Assembly: GCA_036272325.1 (NCBI GenBank) | Contig: DATAYY010000153.1 | Location: 1-23,948, forward strand | From: Schlegelella_A sp036272325 | GTDB lineage: Bacteria; Pseudomonadota; Gammaproteobacteria; Burkholderiales; Burkholderiaceae_C | DNA length: 23,948 nt | Direction: 5' to 3' | Shown here: in pieces, positions 8,323 to 16,148 of the stretch | Layout of the letters: the number at the start of each line of letters is the position of its first letter | Numbering within the stretch: position 1 is the stretch's first letter | The notes under the pieces: model-generated | Databases searched by the model: none | What the model was told of the DNA's origin: nothing | Seen by the model: the letters and a program-made list of their open reading frames with translations, nothing else | Program-made: the position numbers and the translations under genes

Positions 8323-8796
8323 GTTGGCGAGCGACGCATTCCCTCATTTTGCAAGACGCTGCGCGGCGACATCGCGCGCATCACGTCGCCTGGGCCCTTC
8401 CCAATGAACTAGCCTTTTGCCAAAGCGGTCGACCTCAGTCGCTGCTTATTCGGGTGCCCCAGAACTGCCATTCCGCAACGACGGCTGATGGCCGGGACTG
8501 TGAGTTCGCCGAAGCTCCCGAAAGGCGTCACTGAGGTTCGTTCCGCAAGATCTGAGCGACAGCTGCCAGCACAGCCGCTCAAGGCTCGGTCTCGGCCAGG
8601 AGCAGACGTCATGCACGACCGCTTTCCGGTACTAGGTCTCATGATTTCCCTAGCGTCACCGCAAGGGTTTGACGCAACTAACCTGAGCCGAAATCGACCG
8701 TCGATTGGGAGCCGGTGGGGTTCGGATTGCACGCTGCCACAACTAGCGGTCGTTCGACGTCCACGCCATCCAGCATCAACCTTCTGGCGTCGCGTT
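8323..8796. other. Intergenic stretch with no supported gene
   Basis: About 470 bp between the FAD oxidoreductase start and the TetR stop. Two short open frames, one on each strand, cover part of it. They have arginine/serine-rich composition, no ribosome-binding site worth the name and no recognisable motif, so I do not call them. Base composition is lower than in the flanking genes; the line 8641-8700 counts 32 G+C of 60. The stretch may mark the left edge of an inserted segment, but I found no terminal repeats. Confidence 0.6.
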
Positions 8797-9408
8797 TCAA
8801 CGCCGCGGCAGGAGGACTAAGTCCGCCGCCTCCTCGGCGTCTTTGAGCAGCGTCTTGCGCGGCGTGCCGATCAGCGCACGCATGGTCAGTCCGCGCGACA
8901 GGTCGATGACCTGACTCGCGCGCACGGCGACGGGAAAGTCAGACGGGACCTCTCCCGCCCGGATCCCGTCACGAAAGCGGGATTCCAGTAGCGCCATGGC
9001 GCCGGCTGCGGCGTCCTTCAGGAACTGCCGGACCTCCGCATCGTCCACGAGAGGCGCTACGCAGACAAGAAGGCATCCGGGGGCGCATCCTTTCTCGGTC
9101 GCTGCTTCTACGGCGAACCTCAGGAAACTCGCGAGCGAGTCACGAAGAGACTGCGGCGCGAGCAGCGCCTTCGCAGCCCGAGCGCCCTTCGCCTCGGCGT
9201 ACGCCTTGAGGACCCGCAAGAAGATCGTCCTCTTGTCCCCGAAGACGGCATACAGGCTCGGCCGTCCAACGCCCATTCCGGCGACGAGATCGTCGATCGT
9301 CACTCCGTCGTAACCCTTCGACCAGAACACCTGGATCGCCTTTTCGAGCGCTGCCGTCTCGTCGAAGCTGCGCGGTCGTCCCCGCGGCCTAGTGGTATTT
9401 TGAAACAT
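8797..9408 (-). CDS. TetR/AcrR family transcriptional regulator
   Basis: A 203-aa regulator. The N-terminus RGRPRSFDE followed by a helix-turn-helix at about residues 36-58 (TIDDLVAGMGVGRPSLYAVFGDKR) is classic for TetR proteins. The C-terminal half is the ligand-binding and dimerisation domain. It contains three cysteines spaced by four residues, Cys108, Cys112 and Cys116, in GCAPGCLLVC, which lie on one helix face if helical. The gene is divergent from two short-chain dehydrogenase genes and shares a 129-bp regulatory gap with the first. TetR repressors usually control such divergent neighbours and themselves. The inducer is unknown; the cysteines make a reactive electrophile or aldehyde a testable idea. 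The ATG at 9408 lies inside a palindrome that could be its own operator. Confidence 0.95.
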   Translation of the reverse strand: MFQNTTRPRGRPRSFDETAALEKAIQVFWSKGYDGVTIDDLVAGMGVGRPSLYAVFGDKRTIFLRVLKAYAEAKGARAAKALLAPQSLRDSLASFLRFAVEAATEKGCAPGCLLVCVAPLVDDAEVRQFLKDAAAGAMALLESRFRDGIRAGEVPSDFPVAVRASQVIDLSRGLTMRALIGTPRKTLLKDAEEAADLVLLPRR

Positions 9409-9419
9409 TCAGTTCAAAA
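9398..9419. promoter_or_regulatory. Candidate TetR operator 1 (palindrome over the tetR start)
   Basis: A perfect 7-bp inverted repeat TTTTGAA-N8-TTCAAAA. The central 8 bases include the tetR start codon, so a bound repressor would block its own gene. The right arm overlaps CAGTTCAAAAAT, which recurs at 9458 with one mismatch as CAGTTCAGAAAT. It lies just upstream of the -35 element of the divergent promoter. Confidence 0.6.
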
Positions 9420-9423
9420 ATCA

Positions 9424-9451
9424 TTGACAGTGCCCATCCGACCAATATACA
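9424..9451 (+). promoter_or_regulatory. Sigma70-like promoter for the SDR genes
   Basis: A perfect -35 hexamer TTGACA (9424-9429) is followed after 16 bp by TATACA (9446-9451, 4/6 match). It reads towards the first short-chain dehydrogenase gene, which starts at 9538. It stands out because it sits in an AT-rich pocket and is bracketed by the two candidate operators at 9398-9419 and 9455-9463. Confidence 0.6.
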
Positions 9452-9454
9452 ACC

Positions 9455-9463
9455 GAACAGTTC
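9455..9463. promoter_or_regulatory. Candidate TetR operator 2
   Basis: GAAC-A-GTTC is a perfect 4-bp inverted repeat around one base. It is embedded in AACAGTTCA, the same 9-mer found upstream of the second SDR gene at 10600-10608. It lies directly downstream of the -10 element, where bound repressor would block transcription. The repeat of CAGTTCARAAAT with operator 1 supports a common binding protein. Confidence 0.5.
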
Positions 9464-9537
9464 AGAAATAGCACGCCGGCCCTTAGCCTCGCGGGGGCTC
9501 ACGCCTCGACCTTCCCCCGTTCACCACCAAGCCACCC

Positions 9538-10512
9538 ATGGAACATTCGATCGCCCTCGTCACCGGCGCCACCTCCGGACTCGGTCATGCGGCAGCCCGC
9601 ATTCTTGCCGGAGAGGGCTGGCGCGAGATCATCGTCACCGGTCGCAGCCTGGCTCGGATCCAGGAAATGCCCGCTCAGCTCGCGGCCGAGACCAAAAGAC
9701 AGGTCTTCACGCCGCTGGAGCTGGAATTGGACACCCCGTCCAGCGTTCAGTCCGCGCTCGCCGCGCTGGTCAAGCGAGGTCGGCCGATCGATTTCCTACT
9801 ACTCAATGCCGGGATGGTCCCTGGCAAGGCTCGCGTTCTCACTGCGGCGGGCGTCGAGGCGTCCCAGGCCCCGTTGATCGGCCATCATCAACTGACCCTC
9901 GGGTTGCTCGGCGCGAACCTGCTCAGCCCCGACGCGCGGATTGTTATCGTCGGCGCGGAACCTGCCCGAGGCGACGTGCCCCTGTTCAGCTTCACCGACG
10001 TGGCGGCCTTCGCGGCCAAACATCATCAGGGTGACCGAACAGCCGCGGTGGCAGCCTTGGTGCGCGGCGGGCCGAACGTGAAATACCAGGCCAACCGGGC
10101 TTACGCGGACGCGAAGCTCATCATTGCTTGGTGGGCGCCGGCGCTGGCGCGCCGGCTACCCTCCGGCATGGCCGTGTACGCCGTCGCGCCCGGCAGCGCG
10201 CCCGACACCAAGGTGGTGCGAAACGCTGGCCCGGCCTTGAAGTGGCTGATGATTCCGCTGGTGAAACTCATCCCCGGCATGTCTCAGACGCCGGAGACCG
10301 CGGCTCGTCGCTACATCCAGGCATCGAAGTTCGGAACCGACGTCTCCGGGCAATTCTTCGCCTCGGCACCCAAGAAGCTCACCGGCCCGATCGAGGCGAT
10401 GCGCCACCCACACCTCCACGATCGCGCCAACCAGGAAGCCGCGTGGCAGGCCGTCGTCGATGTCTCGGGCGTTGACTTGCCCTACCCAGCATCCCTGCGC
10501 GCGGTGTCCTGA
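9538..10512 (+). CDS. Short-chain dehydrogenase/reductase family protein, atypical
   Basis: A 324-aa SDR with a Rossmann fold. TGATSGLG at residues 9-16 is the nucleotide-binding loop, GR at 35-36 suggests NADPH preference, and NAG at 90-92 supports the central sheet. YADAK at 189-193 gives the catalytic Tyr and Lys. The place of the usual catalytic serine, after strand beta5, reads IVIVGAE (135-141), so the serine is absent. A roughly 40-residue insertion separates this strand from the Tyr/Lys motif. The length and insertion resemble protochlorophyllide-reductase/retinol-dehydrogenase-like SDRs rather than the 250-aa classical type. It is divergent from the TetR gene and followed by a second SDR gene, so it is probably TetR-controlled. 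The substrate is unknown. The ATG at 9538 directly precedes the first beta strand. Confidence 0.93.
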   Translation: MEHSIALVTGATSGLGHAAARILAGEGWREIIVTGRSLARIQEMPAQLAAETKRQVFTPLELELDTPSSVQSALAALVKRGRPIDFLLLNAGMVPGKARVLTAAGVEASQAPLIGHHQLTLGLLGANLLSPDARIVIVGAEPARGDVPLFSFTDVAAFAAKHHQGDRTAAVAALVRGGPNVKYQANRAYADAKLIIAWWAPALARRLPSGMAVYAVAPGSAPDTKVVRNAGPALKWLMIPLVKLIPGMSQTPETAARRYIQASKFGTDVSGQFFASAPKKLTGPIEAMRHPHLHDRANQEAAWQAVVDVSGVDLPYPASLRAVS

Positions 10513-10599
10513 ATGAACGTCGGTCACGGCGAAGCGGCGCGGTGAACGAATGCGATTGCGGAGCTTTGGGGTCGTACAGCCTCCGCTCTTGTTTATGTC

Positions 10600-10608
10600 A
10601 ACAGTTCA
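10600..10608. promoter_or_regulatory. Candidate third copy of the TetR operator half-site
   Basis: AACAGTTCA here repeats the 9-mer at 9456-9464. With its left neighbours it forms TCAAC-A-GTTCA, an inverted repeat with one mismatch. It lies about 40 bp before the second SDR gene start, in the 134-bp gap between the two SDR genes. That position suggests the second gene is under the same regulator, perhaps from its own promoter. Confidence 0.4.
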
Positions 10609-10646
10609 CCAACAGCTAGGCGGCCCGGGGTCATCACGAGATACAC

Positions 10647-11393
10647 ATGGAACGGTACCAAGGTAAAGAGGTGGTGATCATCGGCGGGACGAGCGGCATG
10701 GGGCTCGCGACGGCGAAGATACTCCTCGATGGGGGCGCGCGCGTTCTGGTGACAGGCCGCTCGCAGGCCGGCCTGGATTCGGCGCAGAAAGAGCTTGGCA
10801 AGGGCGGCGTCGTGGTCTCGAGCGATGCGCGGTCGTTGACGGACATCGACGTCCTCGCCTCTCGGGTCAAGGCCGAGTTCGACACCTTCGACCTGCTTTT
10901 CGTCAAGGCCGGGTTCAGCATTCCAACGCCTCTCGATAACGTGACGGAGGCCATCTACGACGAGATGTTCAACCTGAACGCCAAGGGGCCGTTTTTCGCC
11001 GTGCAGAAGCTCGCGCCGCTGATCAACCACGGAGGTGCTGTCGTCCTCACGACCCCCGTCGCCAACGTCAAGGGACTGCCCGGCCAAGCCACATACGGAG
11101 CCGCCAAGGCTGCGCTGCGATCATTCGCCCCGGTGCTCGCCGCTGAGCTTCTTCCTCGGGAGATTCGCGTCAACGCGGTGTCGCCCGGTCCCATCGACAC
11201 GGGCATCCTCGAAAAGGCGTTCCCCACGGAAGAACTGCGTACCCAGATCAAGGGGCACGTCCTCGACATGATTCCGATGAAGCGCTTAGGGACCTCGGAG
11301 GAGATCGCGAAGGCCGTCCTCTTCCTCGCGTTCGACGCGACCTTCACGAACGGCCTCGAGCTTCCGGTCGATGGGGGTTGGTCGCAGCTCTGA
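10647..11393 (+). CDS. Short-chain dehydrogenase/reductase family oxidoreductase
   Basis: A 248-aa classical-length SDR. GGTSGMG at residues 13-19 is the cofactor loop and GR at 37-38 suggests NADP(H). The structural Asn is N111 (NLNAKG), the catalytic Tyr and Lys are at 150 and 154 (YGAAK), and PGPIDT is at 180-185. The C-terminus LELPVDGGWSQL is typical. Two usually conserved sites differ: NAG reads KAG (87-89), and the catalytic serine region reads LTTP (134-137), with Thr in place of Ser. Threonine might substitute chemically, but this is unproven. It lies 134 bp downstream of the other SDR gene with a candidate operator half-site between them. Its substrate is unknown; the class acts on ketones, aldehydes and quinones. 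Confidence 0.94.
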   Translation: MERYQGKEVVIIGGTSGMGLATAKILLDGGARVLVTGRSQAGLDSAQKELGKGGVVVSSDARSLTDIDVLASRVKAEFDTFDLLFVKAGFSIPTPLDNVTEAIYDEMFNLNAKGPFFAVQKLAPLINHGGAVVLTTPVANVKGLPGQATYGAAKAALRSFAPVLAAELLPREIRVNAVSPGPIDTGILEKAFPTEELRTQIKGHVLDMIPMKRLGTSEEIAKAVLFLAFDATFTNGLELPVDGGWSQL

Positions 11394-12106
11394 AAGGCAT
11401 TACGCGAAGTGCCGTGCTGTCCGCCACCTGAGTCGATACGTTTCGGCTGGATTCGAACGCTTTCTATTTGCTGCTAGTTCAGTGGAGTGAGGCGTTCGAG
11501 GCGGAGTGCTCGACAGCCCGACGCGAATCTCTGAGGCACTGACGCGATAGCCGAGGTCGACGTCTGCTTACGGGCGTCGAATTCGCAGATCCCAATGTCC
11601 CGTGCGGATCGGACGAGTGAGTAGCTACCCGGCATGAGCAGCCGTTCGAGAGGCCGATGACAGCCGACAGTCCCCTCCGCGCGCTAAAGGTCTGCAGTAC
11701 CTTCAAGACCGGCCACTCGGATGACGATTGCTCCACTTCACGTCTGAACGCAGCATCAGTGCGCGCACTACGCGCGGACCGATTGGACTGATTGAGGCTA
11801 CTAGGACCAACCGCACGAAGCAGCGCGGGAACGGCCAGCACACGAACTGCACACGACCGCCCTGCAAACCGCGCCGTTGCTGCTCTTTCGCAACGATCCA
11901 TCATCGGGGCGACGCACAGGCGCCACCCGTCAAGCCGTCGATTCACAAGCGCCTTTCTTGCGCCAATGGCGGGCGCGACGTAGCGAACCCGCGATTGGCA
12001 CGGGAATCCCCTCGCCAGGCGGCGATGAGTCGGTGTTACTTGCGAGTTTTGCCGCGATCAAGCGAAACGCCGACGCGCTGATCGAATCAAGGCATCGGTG
12101 CCAGGA
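11394..12106. other. Long intergenic stretch with no supported gene
   Basis: About 700 bp after the second SDR gene. Open frames exist on both strands, up to 155 codons, but none has a convincing start, motif or codon pattern. Their Arg/Ser/Ala-rich translations look like non-coding DNA of moderate GC; the line 11701-11760 counts 33 G+C of 60. A 10-bp direct repeat ATCAAGGCAT occurs at 12086 and 12106. The segment may be decayed sequence at the right side of an inserted cassette. No transposase remnant or tRNA was recognised. Confidence 0.55.
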
Positions 12107-12313
12107 TCAAGGCATTAGTGCGCGCTGCAACGCCAGGTCAGCCAAGGCTGCCGGATCGGGTTCTTCGTCATCCGGCGCCGCTGCAGGCAGCTCGAACCGC
12201 GCCGCAATGCGAGCATCCAACTCCTGGCGAAACCTGGTCCAACAGGCTTCCAGGCTCGAAACGGGAGAGGTCTTCTCGGCCATGGCAAGCAGTCTCGATT
12301 GCTTTGACTCCAC
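12107..12313 (-). CDS. Possible small hypothetical protein
   Basis: A 68-codon frame starting with GTG at 12313, or a 58-codon version from the ATG at 12283. The translation is more protein-like than its surroundings. A helical segment SSLEACWTRFRQELDARIAARF is followed by an acidic Pro/Asp/Glu linker and a short alanine/leucine helix ending in ALMP. It lies 133 bp downstream of the DUF1631 gene on the same strand. There is no strong ribosome-binding site, and third-position GC is lower than in neighbouring genes. It could be a real small protein or chance. No family was recognised. Confidence 0.3.
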   Translation of the reverse strand: MESKQSRLLAMAEKTSPVSSLEACWTRFRQELDARIAARFELPAAAPDDEEPDPAALADLALQRALMP

Positions 12314-12446
12314 CCTGAGCGTGCCTGCGGAGTCTCGAGCGGTCTGTCGGAAGTGACCGACGCGCCCTGTCGGCCATCACCGAAGGTTCTCGAAGGCCAC
12401 CCGGCAGCGGGTCTCGCCGAGTCGCAGCCAAGGCGTCGCCCTGTGG

Positions 12447-15074
12447 CTAGTGCCCTCGTCCCGCGCCCGCGAGCTGCCGCCGGGCACGATGCGTCGCGCG
12501 ATCGAGGAGGAAAGCGTTCTCGAATGCGCGCATGCGGCCCGCGGCGCACAAGCGGCCGAGCGTGCGCGCCGTCATCGAGATCGTCTCGCGGCCCTTAGCG
12601 CCGTGCGCGAACAGAAAGAGGCTCCGCGCTGGGCTCATGTACGTGAGGCGAACCTTCTGCCACTCGTTCCTGAGATTGAGCTGGTATGAGAAGCCGAGCT
12701 GGAGATGCTCGCGCAACTGCGGGCCCGAGGCGAGCTCGGGCGCTTCCGGCAGTTCGATCGGATCCGGCGCGGCAGCGGCGGGCGCCGCGGCCATCGCATC
12801 GGCATCGATCGTCGGCAGCGGAACGGCATCGCCGCCAATTGCCAGCGCCGCGACGGGCCGGCGCTCGCGCGCCGCCCCCGCAGGTGCCCGCTCCTGATCT
12901 TGATCGTCGGCCGGCGTGACGTCGCGCGACCAGTCGACCTCGTGCTCGGAGACGAGCCCGATCGCGAGCTCCTCCTCGAGCGAGAAGTGCTGCTCGACAG
13001 CAGGCAGCGGCGAGGGGACACCCGTTTCGGCTCCTGGGGGCGCTTCGGCGGCGTCTTCGGCGCTCGGCACCGGAGTGCGAAACGCAGCCTCGAGGTTGCG
13101 CAGCATCATGTTGTGGTCGAGATCGCTGCGCGGCGCTCCCTTGAGCGAGCCGGCGTGCTGCGTCACCAGCTGGCCGAAGAAATCGTCCTGCGCCGGCTGC
13201 GGCCAACCGACGAACTTCATCGCCTGCGTCAGCTCGGCCATCAGCGCCGGCAGGCCGGTGACGAAGTGCCTCCGCTCGACCGCGGAGCGCTTGGGCTGCA
13301 CGCTCGCCGCGAGCTCGGCACCGCACTTGCGCAGGCGCGTCGGGTAGGGCGCGTCGGGTGCCTCGCAACGCGACGCCATCACGATCGCCTGCGCCCACGG
13401 ACCGACCAAAAAGTCGCGCAGGAACTGCGGCAGCGCTAACGGATCGAGAGCCGTTTGCAGTCGATCGCTGAAGCACTGCTGGACGCGCCACTCGAGCTCC
13501 TTGCCGCGCAGGGTCGCCGCTGCCGCGCTGGCGCGGATCTCGGCGTGCGTCTGGTCGGCGACGAAGCGCTCGAGCTCGAGCAGCTTGACGTCATAGAGCT
13601 CGAGCTGGTCGAAGTCGCCTTCGACGATCTCGTTGACGAGCCCGTGCGTGCGTGCGAGCAGGTCCTTGGCCGCGCCGCCCTCGAAGCTGTCGAACGCGCA
13701 GGCAAGCGACGCGACGCGATTGATGAAGCGCCGCACCGGATGGCGGCGTGACGAGAAGAAGCTGCCATCGGTGAGCGCAGCGCGCAGCACCGGCAGCTGC
13801 AGGCGAGCGAGCTGGCGTGCCATCTCCGGCGGCACGCGCGCGTCCGATAGGATCTGGTCGAACAGGCTGCTCACGACCTCAATGACGAGGTGGTCTAGCT
13901 TGCCGCGCGTTGCCCGCAGCAACTCGGCGCGGTGGGCACGGATCAGGTTGGCGGCCATCAGTCCCGAAAGGCCGTTCGATGGCGGCTGCTCGTAAGCGAC
14001 GCCGAGCGGAACTCCCGGCTGCGTGGTCGAGAAGTCTTCTGCCGGCGGCAACCCGCTGTAGGACCCGTAGCCGGTATCGCGCGGCAAGGCGTCGAACTCG
14101 CCCATATAGCCGGCGCCGCCGTTCAGGCGACGCAGCAGGTTCATCAGCTCGACATCGGCGGCAGCCGTCGCAGGCGTCTGCGTGCCGCCGGGTGGGCCGA
14201 GCGATCCCGGCAGGCCGCCCCGGATCAGGCGATCGAGCAGTGCCGACGAGCTCTCGACATCAGTGCTCCCTGGCAACGGCTCGACATCGCTGAAACGGCC
14301 GAGGATCGACGCCTCCCAACTGCGCAGCGGCGGCTGCGCGGGTGTGCGGCCGATCCACGATGCTTCCCACGCCTTTCTTGCCTCCTCGAAGCCCGAGGAC
14401 GCGCGGGCGGCGGGGCGGGCCGAGAACTCGTCGGCGGGACGCATCGCGAGATTGGATTTCTTGATGCCACGCCGATCGAGGTCGGCCACGATCTCGCGAT
14501 AGCAGGCCGGCATCGCGCCGGCCATCGCCTGGCCGAGCTCGCGGCCGAAGATCTTCTGCGTGTCGGGCTCCTCGGTGACCTTCTCGATCGCCTTGTGCAG
14601 GGCCGAACCGAGGATCGATCCGCGCAGCGGGTTGCGGCGCGGGTCTGCCCAGCCATGCTCGAGCATGCTGCTCAGGTAGGAGTCGAGGTCGCGAAGCTCG
14701 GCTTCGCTGCGATGTGTGATCAGCTGGCCGATCCGCTCGAACGAGATCTTCTCCTCGATCTGGCCTTCATCGACGAGGCTGATCGATTGCCAGTCGGTCG
14801 TCGGCGCCTGCGAGCGGTTCTGGGCCGCGGACGCGACGTCCGCAGCGACGCGACCGCGCAGCGCAACTGCGAACGTCGACAGCAGCAGCTCGCGGTTCTC
14901 GAGCAGATGGATCTGCGCGAAGGCGAGCTGGCCACGTTCGCGGTAGGTGCCCGCCGACTTCATCAGGAACAGCAGGTTGTTGGCGACCTCGACGACGGCG
15001 GCGTCCGCGGTCGCTCGGATGCGTTCCTGCGCGGACGCGAGCGCAGCGTGGACGGACGGGTCACTCGGACTCAT
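12447..15074 (-). CDS. DUF1631 family protein
   Basis: An 875-aa protein matching, from memory, the DUF1631 family found mainly in beta- and gamma-proteobacteria; some database entries of this family carry a misleading thymidine phosphorylase label. The N-terminal two thirds are helical and charged, with no signal peptide or membrane segment, so it is probably cytoplasmic. A low-complexity Pro/Ala/Glu-rich linker follows at roughly 650-790. A compact C-terminal segment (about 791-875) has alternating strands and helices (EWQKVRLTYMSPARSLFLFAH, then SMTARTLGRL), somewhat like a small PilZ-type barrel. The C-terminal block is the most family-like part. Function is unknown. It starts 180 bp after the alpha/beta hydrolase stop on the same strand and may have its own promoter. 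Confidence 0.85.
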   Translation of the reverse strand: MSPSDPSVHAALASAQERIRATADAAVVEVANNLLFLMKSAGTYRERGQLAFAQIHLLENRELLLSTFAVALRGRVAADVASAAQNRSQAPTTDWQSISLVDEGQIEEKISFERIGQLITHRSEAELRDLDSYLSSMLEHGWADPRRNPLRGSILGSALHKAIEKVTEEPDTQKIFGRELGQAMAGAMPACYREIVADLDRRGIKKSNLAMRPADEFSARPAARASSGFEEARKAWEASWIGRTPAQPPLRSWEASILGRFSDVEPLPGSTDVESSSALLDRLIRGGLPGSLGPPGGTQTPATAAADVELMNLLRRLNGGAGYMGEFDALPRDTGYGSYSGLPPAEDFSTTQPGVPLGVAYEQPPSNGLSGLMAANLIRAHRAELLRATRGKLDHLVIEVVSSLFDQILSDARVPPEMARQLARLQLPVLRAALTDGSFFSSRRHPVRRFINRVASLACAFDSFEGGAAKDLLARTHGLVNEIVEGDFDQLELYDVKLLELERFVADQTHAEIRASAAAATLRGKELEWRVQQCFSDRLQTALDPLALPQFLRDFLVGPWAQAIVMASRCEAPDAPYPTRLRKCGAELAASVQPKRSAVERRHFVTGLPALMAELTQAMKFVGWPQPAQDDFFGQLVTQHAGSLKGAPRSDLDHNMMLRNLEAAFRTPVPSAEDAAEAPPGAETGVPSPLPAVEQHFSLEEELAIGLVSEHEVDWSRDVTPADDQDQERAPAGAARERRPVAALAIGGDAVPLPTIDADAMAAAPAAAAPDPIELPEAPELASGPQLREHLQLGFSYQLNLRNEWQKVRLTYMSPARSLFLFAHGAKGRETISMTARTLGRLCAAGRMRAFENAFLLDRATHRARRQLAGAGRGH

Positions 15075-15255
15075 TGCAGCCTGTCAACGAACTCTTGGCC
15101 GCGACCACTGCCGCGGCCGAGGGGTCGCGAAGTATCGTTGGGAATCGCACCATCTCCGCGTGCCGCAGCGGGCGAATGTCACGTCGGTGCGCGCGCATCG
15201 CGCGAGCGCGCCGAAGCCGCGGACCAGCGGTGGCGCGAAGACGACGCTGTTGCGC

Positions 15256-16137
15256 TCAGGCACGCCCTGCGGCTTGCGCGATTCCGTCGGCGAAGCGCGG
15301 CCAGAGCGGCGCCGGCAGGTCGTGCCCCATGCCCTGGACGAGATCGATCGTGGCGCCGGGAATCTTCGCGTGGAGATCGCTTCCGGCCGCCACCGGCACC
15401 AGCGGATCGGCATCGCCGTGGATGATCTGGGTCGGGATGCGGATCGCGCCGAGCATCGGCGTGCGGTCGCCGTCGGCGGCGATCGCGACCATTTGCCTCG
15501 CTGTCCCTGCGGGCCGATACGAGCGGCGAACCGACGCCGCGAAGCGCTCGCGCAGCCACGCCGGCGCCGACGGATACGCCGGACTGCCGATCAGCGCGTA
15601 CAGCTTGACATAGTGCTCGGCGATGCCCTCCACCGTGCTCGACGGCGGCCGCGAGATCAGGGCACTGCGCACCTTGAGCGAAGGCCCTGGCAGCGCGCGC
15701 GCGCCGCTCGAGGTCATCATCAGCGTCAGACTCTTGACGCGCGCCGGCGCGATGCGCGCCATGTGCTGCGCGATCATGCCGCCCATCGAAGCGCCGCACA
15801 CGTGCGCAGCCACGATACCGAGTCCATCGAGGATACCGACTGCGTCGGAGGCCATGTCGGCGAGCGTGTAGGGACTCTTGACGCGAAGGCCAAGCGCGTG
15901 GCGAAGCGTGTCCATCGCCAGGTTGGGGACGCCAAGGTGATCGAAGCCTTGACTGAGACCGATGTCACGGTTGTCGAATCGGATCACGCGAAAGCCGCGT
16001 CCAACAAGCAGCGTGACGAGGTCCTCGTGCCAGCCGAGCAGCTGCATGCCAAGGCCCATGACGAGCAGCAGCGGCTCGCCGGTGGGAGAACCGTGGTCCT
16101 CGACCTCGAGGCGGATGCCGTTGGTGGCGAGTTGCAT
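15256..16137 (-). CDS. Alpha/beta hydrolase
   Basis: A 293-aa alpha/beta-hydrolase-fold enzyme. The nucleophile elbow GASMGG places the catalytic Ser at 117. HGDADPLVP at 240-248 gives the acid, probably Asp244, and GMGHDLP at 269-275 gives His272, so the triad is complete. The oxyanion-region motif MGLGMQLLGW at 27-36 and RFDNRDIGLS at 53-62 are typical of the esterase/haloperoxidase/epoxide-hydrolase-like branch. No signal peptide is visible, so it is probably cytoplasmic. It starts 11 bp after the stop of another alpha/beta hydrolase gene, so the two are likely co-transcribed. A carboxylesterase or C-C hydrolase acting on small esters is possible; the substrate is not evident. Confidence 0.93.
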   Translation of the reverse strand: MQLATNGIRLEVEDHGSPTGEPLLLVMGLGMQLLGWHEDLVTLLVGRGFRVIRFDNRDIGLSQGFDHLGVPNLAMDTLRHALGLRVKSPYTLADMASDAVGILDGLGIVAAHVCGASMGGMIAQHMARIAPARVKSLTLMMTSSGARALPGPSLKVRSALISRPPSSTVEGIAEHYVKLYALIGSPAYPSAPAWLRERFAASVRRSYRPAGTARQMVAIAADGDRTPMLGAIRIPTQIIHGDADPLVPVAAGSDLHAKIPGATIDLVQGMGHDLPAPLWPRFADGIAQAAGRA

Positions 16138-16148
16138 CGGGCGCCTGT

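Noticed and set aside
7270..8412. 380-codon plus-strand frame opposite the FAD oxidoreductase gene
   Set aside because: Shadow of a recognisable flavoenzyme on the minus strand.
8488..8820. 110-codon plus-strand frame before the tetR end
   Set aside because: No ribosome-binding site, no motif, and it overlaps the end of the convergent TetR gene; composition like non-coding DNA.
11479..11946. 155-codon minus-strand frame in the gap after the second SDR gene, considered as a transposase remnant
   Set aside because: No DDE, HTH or other recognisable segment; Ser/Arg/Ala-rich noise.
12086..12115. Two copies of ATCAAGGCAT 20 bp apart, considered as an attachment site or repeat array
   Set aside because: Only two short copies, no partner at the left edge of the patch, no integrase.
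11877..12356. 159-codon plus-strand frame
   Set aside because: Covers the more protein-like small minus-strand frame at 12107-12313 and shows only Ser/Ala/Arg-rich sequence.
13932..15425. 497-codon plus-strand frame opposite the DUF1631 gene
   Set aside because: Low-complexity Arg/Ala/Gly translation; the minus strand matches a protein family.
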